64,000 nt of DNA from positions 1 to 64,000 of the forward strand of contig NZ_WIBF01000010.1 in the NCBI RefSeq assembly GCF_009496005.1, in the 5' to 3' direction. Source of the stretch: Tritonibacter litoralis. Lineage in GTDB: Bacteria; Pseudomonadota; Alphaproteobacteria; Rhodobacterales; Rhodobacteraceae. Below, piece by piece: positions 36,717-44,716 of the stretch. The notes under the pieces are model-generated. The model was not told the DNA's origin. It ran no database searches and worked only from the letters and a program-made list of their open reading frames with translations. Both the position numbers and the translations under genes were made by a program. Every line of letters begins with the position of its first letter. Position 1 is the stretch's first letter.

Positions 36717-38260
36717 AGCCGATCAAACTGTTTTCGGGGTTCATGACCGTCGGGTTCTGGACCTTGGCCAGCCGTATCCTCGGCTTTTTGCGGGAAATTC
36801 TGATTGCCGCCTATATTGGTCCGGGGCCGGTGTTTGATGCCTTTGTGGCGGCCTTTCGGCTGCCCAATATGTTCCGCCGTTTTCTGGCCGAAGGTGCGTT
36901 TAACGCAGCTTTTGTTCCGATGCTGTCCAAAAAGGTTGAGGACGACAGCGGCGCAGTCGAATTTGCGCAGGATGCCTTCAACCTGCTGAGCGCTGCGGTG
37001 CTGGCTTTGGTGGCCTTTGCGATGATTTTTATGCCTGCGATGATCTGGTTCACGTCAGGCATAGATCCCGCTGACGGGCGTTTTGACACCACGGTCGGCT
37101 TTGGCCGCATCGTCTTTCCCTATATCCTATGCATGTCCTTGGCAGCGCTGTTTTCTGGCGTTCTGAATGCAACCGGCCGGTTTTCTGCGGCGGCCGCAGC
37201 CTCGGCCCTGCTGAATGTTGTCGCAATCCCCGCCATGATTGCCGGCGCGGTCCTTGGCGGCACGGTCATCGACTGGCTGGTCTGGTCCATTCCCCTGGCT
37301 GGACTGGCGCAGCTGGTATTGGTCTGGGTTTCTGCCGAACAGGCCGGTTTCAAACTGCGCCCCGGCCTGCCCCGGTTGACCAAAGATATGCGCCGCATGG
37401 TTCGTGTGGCGCTGCCCGCGGCCCTTGCCATGGGGGTCACTCAGGTCAACCTGGTGGTCGGTCAGCGCGTGGCACAAGACATCGAAAACGCGCTCAGCTG
37501 GCTGTTTATTGCGGATCGCTTGTATCAACTGCCCCTGGGCGTGGTTGGCATCGCAATTGGGATCGTATTGCTGCCGGATTTGTCCCGCCGCCTGCGCGCG
37601 GACGATGACGCAGGTGCGCAGAACGCGCTGTCCCGCGCGGGCGAGTTTTCCCTGCTGCTGACCCTGCCGTCGATGGTGGCGTTTGTCGCGATCCCTCTGC
37701 CTTTGATCTCCGTTCTTTATGAACGTGGAGCGACAGATGCCAATGATGTGGCGGCGATTGCGCTGGCGGTGGCCATCTATGGTGTGGGCCTGCCCGCATT
37801 TGTGCTGCAGAAAGTCCTGCAGCCCTTGTATTTTGCACGCGAAGACACCAAATCCCCGTTTCGCTTTGCCTTGGTGGGCATGGTTGTCAACGCAGGTCTG
37901 GCCTTTGGGCTGAAGCCATATGCTGGATGGATTGCACCGGCCATCGCAGCCAGTGCGGCGGGTTGGGCGATCGTTCTCTTGCTCTGGTGGGGCACCCGCC
38001 GCATGGGCGACGTGGCGCAGTTTGACACCCGGTTTTACAGCCGCAGCTGGCGCATCCTGGTCGCCTCTCTGGTGATGGGCGCTGTTGTGTGGCTGGCGTA
38101 TCAGCAGTTCTCGTGGCTGTTTTACCTTCCCACCTGGCGATATCTGTCGCTTCTGGCGCTGATCGCCTTGGGCGCGCTCAGTTATTTTGTCGCAACTCAT
38201 GTTTTGGGCGCGATGAAACTGTCAGAGATGAAACAGTCCCTGCGCCGCGGGCGTAGTTAA
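36713..38260 (+). CDS. murJ: Lipid II flippase MurJ
   Basis: A 515-residue MOP-superfamily membrane protein with about 13-14 helices that moves lipid II across the inner membrane. The N-terminus contains FMTVGFWTLASRILGFLRE, and AFRLPNMFRRFLAEGAFNAAF is the diagnostic MviN/MurJ block. glnD-murJ synteny is common in Rhodobacterales, and the 4-bp overlap suggests co-translation. The TAA stop is interleaved with that of the rhomboid-like gene (TTAA at 38257-38260). Confidence 0.95.
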   Translation: MKPIKLFSGFMTVGFWTLASRILGFLREILIAAYIGPGPVFDAFVAAFRLPNMFRRFLAEGAFNAAFVPMLSKKVEDDSGAVEFAQDAFNLLSAAVLALVAFAMIFMPAMIWFTSGIDPADGRFDTTVGFGRIVFPYILCMSLAALFSGVLNATGRFSAAAAASALLNVVAIPAMIAGAVLGGTVIDWLVWSIPLAGLAQLVLVWVSAEQAGFKLRPGLPRLTKDMRRMVRVALPAALAMGVTQVNLVVGQRVAQDIENALSWLFIADRLYQLPLGVVGIAIGIVLLPDLSRRLRADDDAGAQNALSRAGEFSLLLTLPSMVAFVAIPLPLISVLYERGATDANDVAAIALAVAIYGVGLPAFVLQKVLQPLYFAREDTKSPFRFALVGMVVNAGLAFGLKPYAGWIAPAIAASAAGWAIVLLLWWGTRRMGDVAQFDTRFYSRSWRILVASLVMGAVVWLAYQQFSWLFYLPTWRYLSLLALIALGALSYFVATHVLGAMKLSEMKQSLRRGRS

Positions 38261-38940
38261 TTGCGGCGGATCTTTTCGAGGATCCGCTGCCATCCGCCCG
38301 GCACCAGAAAAAACGACAGCCCAAAGCCTGCGCCAAACCCCGCAAGATCCGCAATCCAATCGGGACGAGAGCCAAAGATCAGGCCAAACAACAGCTGAAC
38401 CCCCATTAGCATGCCAATCAGACCAAAGGCACGCGCCTGCTGTTCTCCCATCGCGCCCAAGGCAATCCAGCGCACGAAGGTAAACGCTCCGATCAATCCG
38501 TAGACCGCCGGAAAGCCACCGATCAGCGGATATTCGGAGCCAATCAGCGCATAGACCAAAGCCCCCGTGATGCCCGATGCCAAGAACACGACAAGCATGC
38601 GGATCTCGCCAAAGACCTCAGCCACCATTTTGCCAAGCGCCAAAAGAAACACGCAGACAAAGATCGCCTGGGTGAAGGAGCCATGGACAAAGAGGTATGA
38701 AACACAGCGGATCAAATGCTCCAGCGGCCAGCGAGAGGTGTCGATCATCCACCAGAAGATATCCGACGAAAACGCATAGGACTGCAACGCATCCAGCCGC
38801 CACCCCACGGCCGAGGGCCCACCAACAATGCCCCGCGCACCCAAGGAAAACGCAGCTTCGATCCCCATGATGATCAGGGCCAGCGCGACAACAACGGCGG
38901 GCACGGTGTTAAACGGGGATTGCGTGTCTGGATTGCGCAT
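38257..38940 (-). CDS. Rhomboid-fold membrane protein lacking catalytic residues
   Basis: A 227-residue protein with about six membrane helices and rhomboid-family layout (SYLFVHGSFTQAIFV, then GITGALVYAL). The GxSG serine motif reads GGFPAVYGLIGAF (residues 141-153), so Pro144 stands where the catalytic Ser is expected. The TM6 histidine region reads DWIADLAGFGAGFG with Asp198 in place of His. It is therefore probably a pseudoprotease that binds or retains membrane clients. The start at 38940 has AGGAG upstream; the longer open frame is antisense to the trpS start. Confidence 0.85.
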   Translation of the reverse strand: MRNPDTQSPFNTVPAVVVALALIIMGIEAAFSLGARGIVGGPSAVGWRLDALQSYAFSSDIFWWMIDTSRWPLEHLIRCVSYLFVHGSFTQAIFVCVFLLALGKMVAEVFGEIRMLVVFLASGITGALVYALIGSEYPLIGGFPAVYGLIGAFTFVRWIALGAMGEQQARAFGLIGMLMGVQLLFGLIFGSRPDWIADLAGFGAGFGLSFFLVPGGWQRILEKIRRN

Positions 38941-39042
38941 CAATTGTGCTCCTGTGCCACGCCTTTCGGGCTGGCTGTTGACGATAGGTTGCGCCATGGG
39001 TAAGCGACTGAGGTGCAATTTTCCAGACGGGAGTTTCCTGAC

Positions 39043-40071
39043 ATGAGCGAAACCAGCTTCACCCCGCGTGTCTTCTCGGGCATCCAGCCTTCGGGCAACC
39101 TGCACCTGGGCAATTACCTGGGCGCATTGAAGCGGTTTGTGGATTGGCAGGATCGCGATGTAGAATCGATTTTCTGCATGGTTGACCTGCATGCGATCAC
39201 CGTCTGGCAGGATCCAGCAGACCTGAAGCAATCAACCCGCGAACTGTGTGCCGGTTTCATCGCCTCGGGGCTTGATCCAGAGAAGTCGATCCTGATCAAT
39301 CAGAGCCAGGTGCCTGAACATGCCCAACTGGCCTGGGTGTTCAACTGCGTGGCGCGCATGGGTTGGATGCAGCGCATGACCCAGTTCAAGGACAAGGCGG
39401 GTAAGAACGCGCAGAACGCCTCACTTGGCCTCTTTGCTTATCCGGCACTGATGGCCGCGGATATCCTGACCTATCACGCAACCCATGTTCCGGTGGGCGA
39501 GGATCAAAAGCAGCACCTGGAGCTGACCCGCGACATCGCGACCAAGTTCAACCATGACTATGGGGTCGATTTCTTCCCGATCACCGAACCGGTCATCGAA
39601 GGGGCAGCCACCCGCGTGATGTCCCTGCGCGACGGCTCCAAGAAGATGTCCAAATCTGATCCATCTGATGCAAGCCGTATCAACCTGACCGATGACGCCG
39701 ACACCATCGCCAAGAAGATCCGCAAGGCCAAGACCGATCCCGAGGCGCTGCCGTCTGAGGCAAAAGGGCTGGAAGAGCGCCCTGAGGCGCGCAACCTGGT
39801 CAATATCTATGCGGCGATGAACAACCAGACCGTGGATCAGGTTTTGGCGGATGTGGGTGGCAAGCAGTTCTCGGAATTCAAACCGATGCTGGCAGAATTG
39901 GCCGTGGCCAAGATGTCGCCGATCACGACCGAGATGGCCCGGCTGATGGAAAACCAGGACGAGATCGACAAGATCCTGACCCGTGGCTCAGAACGGGCCC
40001 GCGCCATCACTGCCCCCATCCTGCGCAAGACGTATGAGATCATGGGCATGGTGCCGCCGGTCGAGGTCTAA
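39043..40071 (+). CDS. trpS: Tryptophan--tRNA ligase
   Basis: A 342-residue class I synthetase. The HIGH-type motif is in [18 protein letters not shown], and KMSKSDPSD is a canonical KMSKS loop. The start at 39043 ([13 protein letters not shown]) has GGGAG upstream. Monocistronic, with a strong terminator 13 bp after the stop. Confidence 0.97.
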   Translation: MSETSFTPRVFSGIQPSGNLHLGNYLGALKRFVDWQDRDVESIFCMVDLHAITVWQDPADLKQSTRELCAGFIASGLDPEKSILINQSQVPEHAQLAWVFNCVARMGWMQRMTQFKDKAGKNAQNASLGLFAYPALMAADILTYHATHVPVGEDQKQHLELTRDIATKFNHDYGVDFFPITEPVIEGAATRVMSLRDGSKKMSKSDPSDASRINLTDDADTIAKKIRKAKTDPEALPSEAKGLEERPEARNLVNIYAAMNNQTVDQVLADVGGKQFSEFKPMLAELAVAKMSPITTEMARLMENQDEIDKILTRGSERARAITAPILRKTYEIMGMVPPVEV

Positions 40072-40083
40072 GCGTTTCCACAG

Positions 40084-40112
40084 AAATGCCGCCCCAACAG
40101 GGCGGCATTTTT
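40084..40112 (+). terminator. trpS rho-independent terminator
   Basis: AAATGCCGCCC (40084-40094), loop CAACA, GGGCGGCATTT (40100-40110), then TT. Confidence 0.88.
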
Positions 40113-40210
40113 CTTGACCCAGTCCAAATCGCCAAATTACTGGAAACAAAAGCGTTTTTATTGACCTCTCGTTTTCCACAAAGAAAAATCACTTTTCCTG
40201 CATTTCCGAC

Positions 40211-40238
40211 TTGACCCCCCCCGCGCTATTCCTTAAAT
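40211..40238 (+). promoter_or_regulatory. tRNA-Met promoter
   Basis: TTGACC (40211-40216), a 16-bp spacer beginning with a run of C (eight consecutive Cs counting the end of the -35), and TTAAAT (40233-40238). The expected start is near 40245, about 32 bases before the mature tRNA. The leader holds CACTG-AGA-CAGTG. Confidence 0.65.
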
Positions 40239-40276
40239 CGCCTCCACACAGTCACTGAGACAGTGAATGTCACTGT

Positions 40277-40353
40277 GGCGGAGTAGCTCAGCTGGTTAGA
40301 GCAGCGGAATCATAATCCGCGTGTCGGGGGTTCAAGTCCCTCCTCCGCTACCA
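40277..40353 (+). tRNA. tRNA-Met (CAT), elongator type
   Basis: A 77-nt cloverleaf. The acceptor GGCGGAG pairs with CTCCGCT (one G-T pair). The D arm is GCTC...GAGC, the anticodon stem GCGGA/TCCGC with loop ATCATAA, and the T arm GGGGG-TTCAAGT-CCCTC. CCA is encoded (40351-40353). The anticodon CAT is at 40311-40313. Elongator Met is favoured over lysidine-modified Ile2 or initiator because it lacks the initiator's mismatched first pair and GGG/CCC anticodon stem. Confidence 0.93.
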
Positions 40354-40411
40354 CCTTTCCCCAAAATCAAACCGGATTTAGTGTCCCTTGAAACCGCACA
40401 GGGGAGAGATC

Positions 40412-40440
40412 GCGCGCCAAAAAGGCGCGCTATTTTGTTT
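40412..40440. terminator. Bidirectional terminator tRNA / aminotransferase
   Basis: GCGCGCC (40412-40418), loop AAAAA, GGCGCGC (40424-40430), then TATTTTGTTT on the plus strand. It abuts the stop of the leftward aminotransferase gene. Confidence 0.75.
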
Positions 40441-41761
40441 AAGGGAGCGCCGCCGCCAAAGCCGAGCTCAGCCCGTCAACGATCAGCCCGATGTGGTCGT
40501 CTTCCATGATAAACGGCGGTGCCAGCAGGATATGTGCGCCGTTTTGGCCGTCGATGGTGCCGCCCATCGGATAACAGATCAGTCCAGCTTCAAAGGCGGC
40601 AGCCTTGACCTTGTTTGCAAGGTTCAGATCCGGCGCAAAAGGCGTTTTGCTGTCGCGATCAGCCACCAGCTCCAGCCCCAGAAACAGGCCACGGCCTCGG
40701 ATATCGCCGATATGCGCATGCTGTCCGAATTCACTGTGAAGCGCAGCACGCAGCTTCTCCCCCATTGGCGCGACGCGATCGACGACCTTGTCATCAATCA
40801 ACCGCTCCAGAACCGCCAGCGACGCCGCTGCAGCCATCGGGTGCCCCATATAGGTGTGACCATGCTGAAAAAAGCCGCTGCCGTCGCGAATGGCGTTATA
40901 GATCGTGGTGGAACAGAGCATCGCGCCGATCGGTTGATAGCCTGCCCCCAACCCTTTGGCGACGGCACAGATATCGGGGCTGATCTCATCCTGCTCACTG
41001 GCAAACAAAGTGCCGGTGCGCCCCATACCACACATCACCTCATCCAGAATGAGGAGGACGCCGTGAGCATCGCAGATCTCACGCACCCGCTTGAAATACC
41101 CCTCAACCGGCGGCACGGCGCCGGACGTGGCACCAACAACGGGCTCTGCAACAAAGGCCATGACGTTTTCATGCCCCAGCTCTTGGATCTTTGCCTCCAG
41201 CTCATTGGCAACGCGCTGACCATAGTCAAAACTGCTCTCCCCGTCGCCTTGATCGCGATAGGCGTAACAGGGCGCGATGTGGTGCGTCTCGACCAAGAGC
41301 GGATCAAATTGGGCCCGCCGCCACGCGTTGCCGCCAGTGGCCAAAGCCCCCAACGTATTGCCGTGATAGCTTTGACGGCGCGCAATGACATGGCGACGGC
41401 TTGGCTCACCGATCTCCAGAAAATACTGCCTTGCCAGTTTCAACGCGCTTTCCATCGCCTCGGACCCGCCAGAAACCAGATAAACCCGATCAAGCCCCGC
41501 AGGCGCATGTTTGATCAGCTTCTCGGCCAGTGCCTCAGCCGCGTCGGTCGTAAAAAACCCGGTATGAGCAAAGGCGACCTGCTCAAGCTGCGCCTGCAAC
41601 GCTGCTGTGACTTTGGCGTCTGTATGCCCCAAACAGGACACCGCCGCCCCACCGGACCCATCGAAATACCGTTTCCCGTTTTCGTCTATTAGAAACGGCC
41701 CGTCTCCTCCACGGGCTACAGGCAAGGTTTTGCGGGTATGACGTGGGAAGACGTGGCTCAT
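40439..41761 (-). CDS. Class III PLP aminotransferase
   Basis: A 440-residue fold-type I, class III (omega) aminotransferase. Motifs are YLVSGGSEAMESALKLARQY, LLILDEVMCGMGRTGTLFA and the PLP lysine in ICAVAKGLGAGYQPIGAML. It is the second gene of a leftward pair, one base after the BKACE gene. With a beta-keto acid cleavage enzyme as partner, the natural substrate may be a beta-amino acid or omega-amine whose keto product is cleaved; that is inference. Taurine or putrescine transamination remains possible. Confidence 0.88.
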   Translation of the reverse strand: MSHVFPRHTRKTLPVARGGDGPFLIDENGKRYFDGSGGAAVSCLGHTDAKVTAALQAQLEQVAFAHTGFFTTDAAEALAEKLIKHAPAGLDRVYLVSGGSEAMESALKLARQYFLEIGEPSRRHVIARRQSYHGNTLGALATGGNAWRRAQFDPLLVETHHIAPCYAYRDQGDGESSFDYGQRVANELEAKIQELGHENVMAFVAEPVVGATSGAVPPVEGYFKRVREICDAHGVLLILDEVMCGMGRTGTLFASEQDEISPDICAVAKGLGAGYQPIGAMLCSTTIYNAIRDGSGFFQHGHTYMGHPMAAAASLAVLERLIDDKVVDRVAPMGEKLRAALHSEFGQHAHIGDIRGRGLFLGLELVADRDSKTPFAPDLNLANKVKAAAFEAGLICYPMGGTIDGQNGAHILLAPPFIMEDDHIGLIVDGLSSALAAALP

Positions 41762-41762
41762 T

Positions 41763-42605
41763 TTATTGATCTTTCAATAGTGTTCTATTCAGCGCATGTG
41801 CCAGCTTCACTACGGCTGACACGCTTTCGGCATTGTCCTGAAGCGGTTCCCCGTTTGGACGATTGAGGTTGTTTTCAAACCCTATGCGCACATGCCCGCC
41901 CAACGCGATGGCAGCCTGTGCCACCTCCAATTCGGTATCGCCAAAGGCACAGACGGTCCAATCCGGAAACCCATCTCCCAGGGCCGCGACAAAGGGGGCC
42001 ACATCGGACGGGTCTGCGGCCTGTTCCGAGGCGTATTTGCCAAAAACCAAAATGACGCGGGTCATGGATTGCGGCACGATCTCTGCCGCCAACAGACCTT
42101 TTAGCAGTTCGAGATCTTCTAGCGAGTACAGGATGTGTTGGACATCAATACCAATACGCGCGCACATCGCATAGAAATGCGGTGCCAGATGTGTGTCCCT
42201 CAGAACTTCGCGTACAGAAACGCTGGCCGAAGCCGGGCGCAGCTCCCGCAACACTTCATATTGTTCAAGTGCGGAAAACACGCCTGCGGATTCCGTTGTG
42301 ACCTGGATTGCCATATCGGGGGCAATTGCGCGAATGGCTGCAATCGCTTGCTCATACAGGTCAACGGACAGGGAATGCTGCCCTTTTTCATCACGCACAT
42401 GCAGATGTATCTCATCCGCGCCGGCCGCGTAACACTCGCGCGCACAGACCGCAATCTCTGCAACCGAAATCGGCAAAGCCGGATGTTGGTCCGCCTGTCT
42501 GCGGGCCCCATTTGGCGCGACCGTAATCTTGAGCGGTTTGTGATTTGAGGTAATCGACACCGCCGCACCCACGGCAATATCACTTTCATCGGATTTGACC
42601 TGCAT
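41763..42605 (-). CDS. BKACE (beta-keto acid cleavage) enzyme
   Basis: A 280-residue TIM-barrel enzyme of the BKACE (former DUF849) family. These use acetyl-CoA to split a beta-keto acid into acetoacetate and a new CoA ester. The N-terminal region has ITVAPNGARR and ADQHPALPISVAEIA. The metal-binding block is ADEIHLHVRDEKGQHSL. RIGFENNLNRPNGEPLQDN near the end is also typical. The start at 42605 (MQVKSDE) follows AGAGG with short spacing. First gene of the leftward operon, divergent from an RpiR regulator. Confidence 0.88.
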   Translation of the reverse strand: MQVKSDESDIAVGAAVSITSNHKPLKITVAPNGARRQADQHPALPISVAEIAVCARECYAAGADEIHLHVRDEKGQHSLSVDLYEQAIAAIRAIAPDMAIQVTTESAGVFSALEQYEVLRELRPASASVSVREVLRDTHLAPHFYAMCARIGIDVQHILYSLEDLELLKGLLAAEIVPQSMTRVILVFGKYASEQAADPSDVAPFVAALGDGFPDWTVCAFGDTELEVAQAAIALGGHVRIGFENNLNRPNGEPLQDNAESVSAVVKLAHALNRTLLKDQ

Positions 42606-42681
42606 GGTCCTCTTTCTGCGTCGTGTTTCTGCTGGCAAGTTTCTACGTGCTCTGCAAAAGAACAATTTTAGGCAGCACGCA

Positions 42682-42730
42682 TGAAACAAGTGTTTCAAAA
42701 GTTGACTTCGAATAAAACGAATGAAAATAT
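42682..42730. promoter_or_regulatory. RpiR operator dyad and promoter
   Basis: TGAAACA-AG-TGTTTCA (42682-42697) is a perfect 16-bp palindrome of the GAAA/TTTC kind used by RpiR/MurR regulators. It is followed by TTGACT (42702-42707), a 17-bp spacer and AAATAT (42725-42730) for the rightward regulator gene. It lies between both divergent transcription units and so could control both. Confidence 0.6.
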
Positions 42731-42750
42731 CGAGTCAAGGGAGGCTCTCA

Positions 42751-43617
42751 TTGCCCAACGAGACAAGAATAGAAGACACTGTGTCGAAACATTATCCTGA
42801 GCTTAGCCAAACCTTGCGGGTTGCGGCGGATTTTGTGGTTGCCAATCAAATGGATGTGGCAACGCGATCGCTGCGATCTGTCTCGGGCAGCAGCGGAGTT
42901 TCTCCGGCGGCGTTTTCCCGCCTAGCACGCGCTTTGGGCTTCGAAACTTATGAAAACCTGCGTGAAACATGCCGAAATGGGCTGTGGGACCGCGGCGCAA
43001 GCTTTGCGGAACGGGCCGAACGGCTCCGCAATTGCGCTGATGAAACAGATGCGATTCTCCACCGTCACACGACCGCCTGTTTGAACAATATCTCGGAAAT
43101 GACCGACGCCATCGCCACCGCCCGTTTGCGTGCTGCGGTGGATGCGTTGCAAGCTGCCAATTCGGTGCTTTTGTTTGGCGCTTTCAGCTCATTTGGGATC
43201 ATCGAATACATGGGCTATCTGGCGCAGTTTTTTGCGTCAAACTGGTCCATCGGCGGACGTATGGGGACCTCTCTTGGAAGTTCCTTGGCAGACCTTGGAT
43301 CCACGGATGTGGTGCTGATTGTCACCAAAACCCCGTATGCACGCCGCGCCGTTGCCGTGGCTGAACGGGCCAAAACAACCGGGGCACAGGTTATTGTTGT
43401 AACAGACAGTCATATCTGCCCTGCAATAAAGTTCGCAAATTTCCCCTTTATTGTTCCGTCGGACAGCCCTCAATTTTTCTCATCCTACGCCGCAACCATT
43501 GCATTGCTGGAAACTATCATTGCAATGGTTGTCGCGCAGACCGGTGATAAGGCCACAAACCGAATTGCCGAAATAGAAGGTCACAACAACCGTCTGGGAG
43601 AGTTCTGGACGGAGTGA
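42751..43617 (+). CDS. RpiR/MurR-family regulator with SIS domain
   Basis: A 288-residue regulator. The N-terminal RpiR HTH (about 1-80; ATRSLRSVSGSSGVSPAAFSRLARALGF) is followed by a SIS effector domain (about 120-260; VLLFGAFSSFGIIEYMG). The SIS domain normally binds sugar phosphates, but RpiR proteins also sense other ligands. The start is the TTG at 42751, set by AAGGGAGG six bases upstream; the ATG at 42721 falls inside the promoter. Likely controls the divergent BKACE operon and the TRAP genes downstream. Confidence 0.88.
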   Translation: MPNETRIEDTVSKHYPELSQTLRVAADFVVANQMDVATRSLRSVSGSSGVSPAAFSRLARALGFETYENLRETCRNGLWDRGASFAERAERLRNCADETDAILHRHTTACLNNISEMTDAIATARLRAAVDALQAANSVLLFGAFSSFGIIEYMGYLAQFFASNWSIGGRMGTSLGSSLADLGSTDVVLIVTKTPYARRAVAVAERAKTTGAQVIVVTDSHICPAIKFANFPFIVPSDSPQFFSSYAATIALLETIIAMVVAQTGDKATNRIAEIEGHNNRLGEFWTE

Positions 43618-43656
43618 GACCGAAACCAAGACCAAAAAACCTAATGGGAGCAAACT

Positions 43657-44619
43657 ATGAAGCACACATTTAAACTGGCAGGGGTTGCTGCAATCTCGAC
43701 CCTGGCGTTTGCAGGAACCGCATCTGCGGATGAGTTTATTTCAATTGGTACCGGTGGTGTAACCGGCGTTTATTATCCGACCGGTGGCGCGATCTGCCGT
43801 CTGGTCAACAAAAGCCGCAAGGAACATGGCATCCGTTGTGCGGTCGAATCCACCGGTGGTTCCGTTTACAACATCAACACCATCAAAGGTGGTGAGCTGG
43901 AATTTGGCGTTGCGCAGTCCGACTGGCAGTACCACGCCTATAACGGCACGTCCAAATTCTCGGACAATCCGTTTCCCGGCATCCGCGCCGTCTTCTCGGT
44001 CCACCCGGAACCCTTCACCCTGGTGGTGCGCGGTGACAGCGGCATCGAAGACTTTGCAAGCCTCAAAGGTAAGCGCGTAAACGTTGGCAACCCAGGGTCC
44101 GGTCAGCGCGCAACCATGGAAGTTGTGATGGACGCCTATGGTATTGCCATGGACGACTTCACTCTGGCGACCGAGTACAAAGGCTCGGAAATGGCGAAAC
44201 AGCTGTGTGACGGCAATATCGACGCGATGATCTACACCATCGGTCACCCGTCCGCCGCGATCAAAGAAGCCACAACCACCTGTGATGCGCATCTGGTGTC
44301 TGTAACCGGTCCTGAGATCGACAAGCTGGTTGCTGACAACCCGTTCTATCGCACCGCGACCATTCCGGGCGGCACCTACAAGGGCACCGACGGCGACACC
44401 ACCACCTTTGGTGTGGGCGCGACCTTTGTGACCTCGGACAAAGTTTCGGAAGACGTGGTTTACGTAGTCGCCAAATCGGTGATGGAAAACATCGAAGACT
44501 TCCGCAAACTGCACCCTGCTTTTGCAAATCTGGAACCGTCCGAGATGGTCTCCGATGGCCTGAGCGCACCGCTTCATGATGGTGCGGCCAAAGCCTATAA
44601 AGAGCTGGGCCTGAAGTAA
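43657..44619 (+). CDS. TAXI-family TRAP transporter solute-binding protein
   Basis: A 320-residue periplasmic binding protein with signal peptide (cleavage near ASADEFI). FISIGTGGVTGVYYPTGGAICRLVN and GSVYNINTIKGGELEFGVAQSDWQ are the TAXI hallmarks. It delivers the substrate to the fused permease encoded next. TAXI ligands known so far are mainly acidic, such as glutamate or dicarboxylates; the ligand here is unknown but probably feeds the adjacent aminotransferase and BKACE. The ribosome-binding site is GGGAG. Confidence 0.93.
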   Translation: MKHTFKLAGVAAISTLAFAGTASADEFISIGTGGVTGVYYPTGGAICRLVNKSRKEHGIRCAVESTGGSVYNINTIKGGELEFGVAQSDWQYHAYNGTSKFSDNPFPGIRAVFSVHPEPFTLVVRGDSGIEDFASLKGKRVNVGNPGSGQRATMEVVMDAYGIAMDDFTLATEYKGSEMAKQLCDGNIDAMIYTIGHPSAAIKEATTTCDAHLVSVTGPEIDKLVADNPFYRTATIPGGTYKGTDGDTTTFGVGATFVTSDKVSEDVVYVVAKSVMENIEDFRKLHPAFANLEPSEMVSDGLSAPLHDGAAKAYKELGLK

Positions 44620-44670
44620 GCGGCACGCCTGTCGCAATAACAATAATACACGAAACAGGGCGTGCCGCTT
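44618..44670 (+). promoter_or_regulatory. Intercistronic stem-loop after TAXI gene
   Basis: AAGCGGCACGCCTGT (44618-44632) pairs with ACAGGGCGTGCCGCTT (44655-44670) with a single bulged G. It begins within the stop codon. Such hairpins usually stabilise the binding-protein mRNA and lower permease expression; no T-run follows. Confidence 0.55.
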
Positions 44671-44716
44671 GGGTTGGACCAAGGCGGCGCGCCCCCATTT
44701 GTTTCAGGGGATTCAC

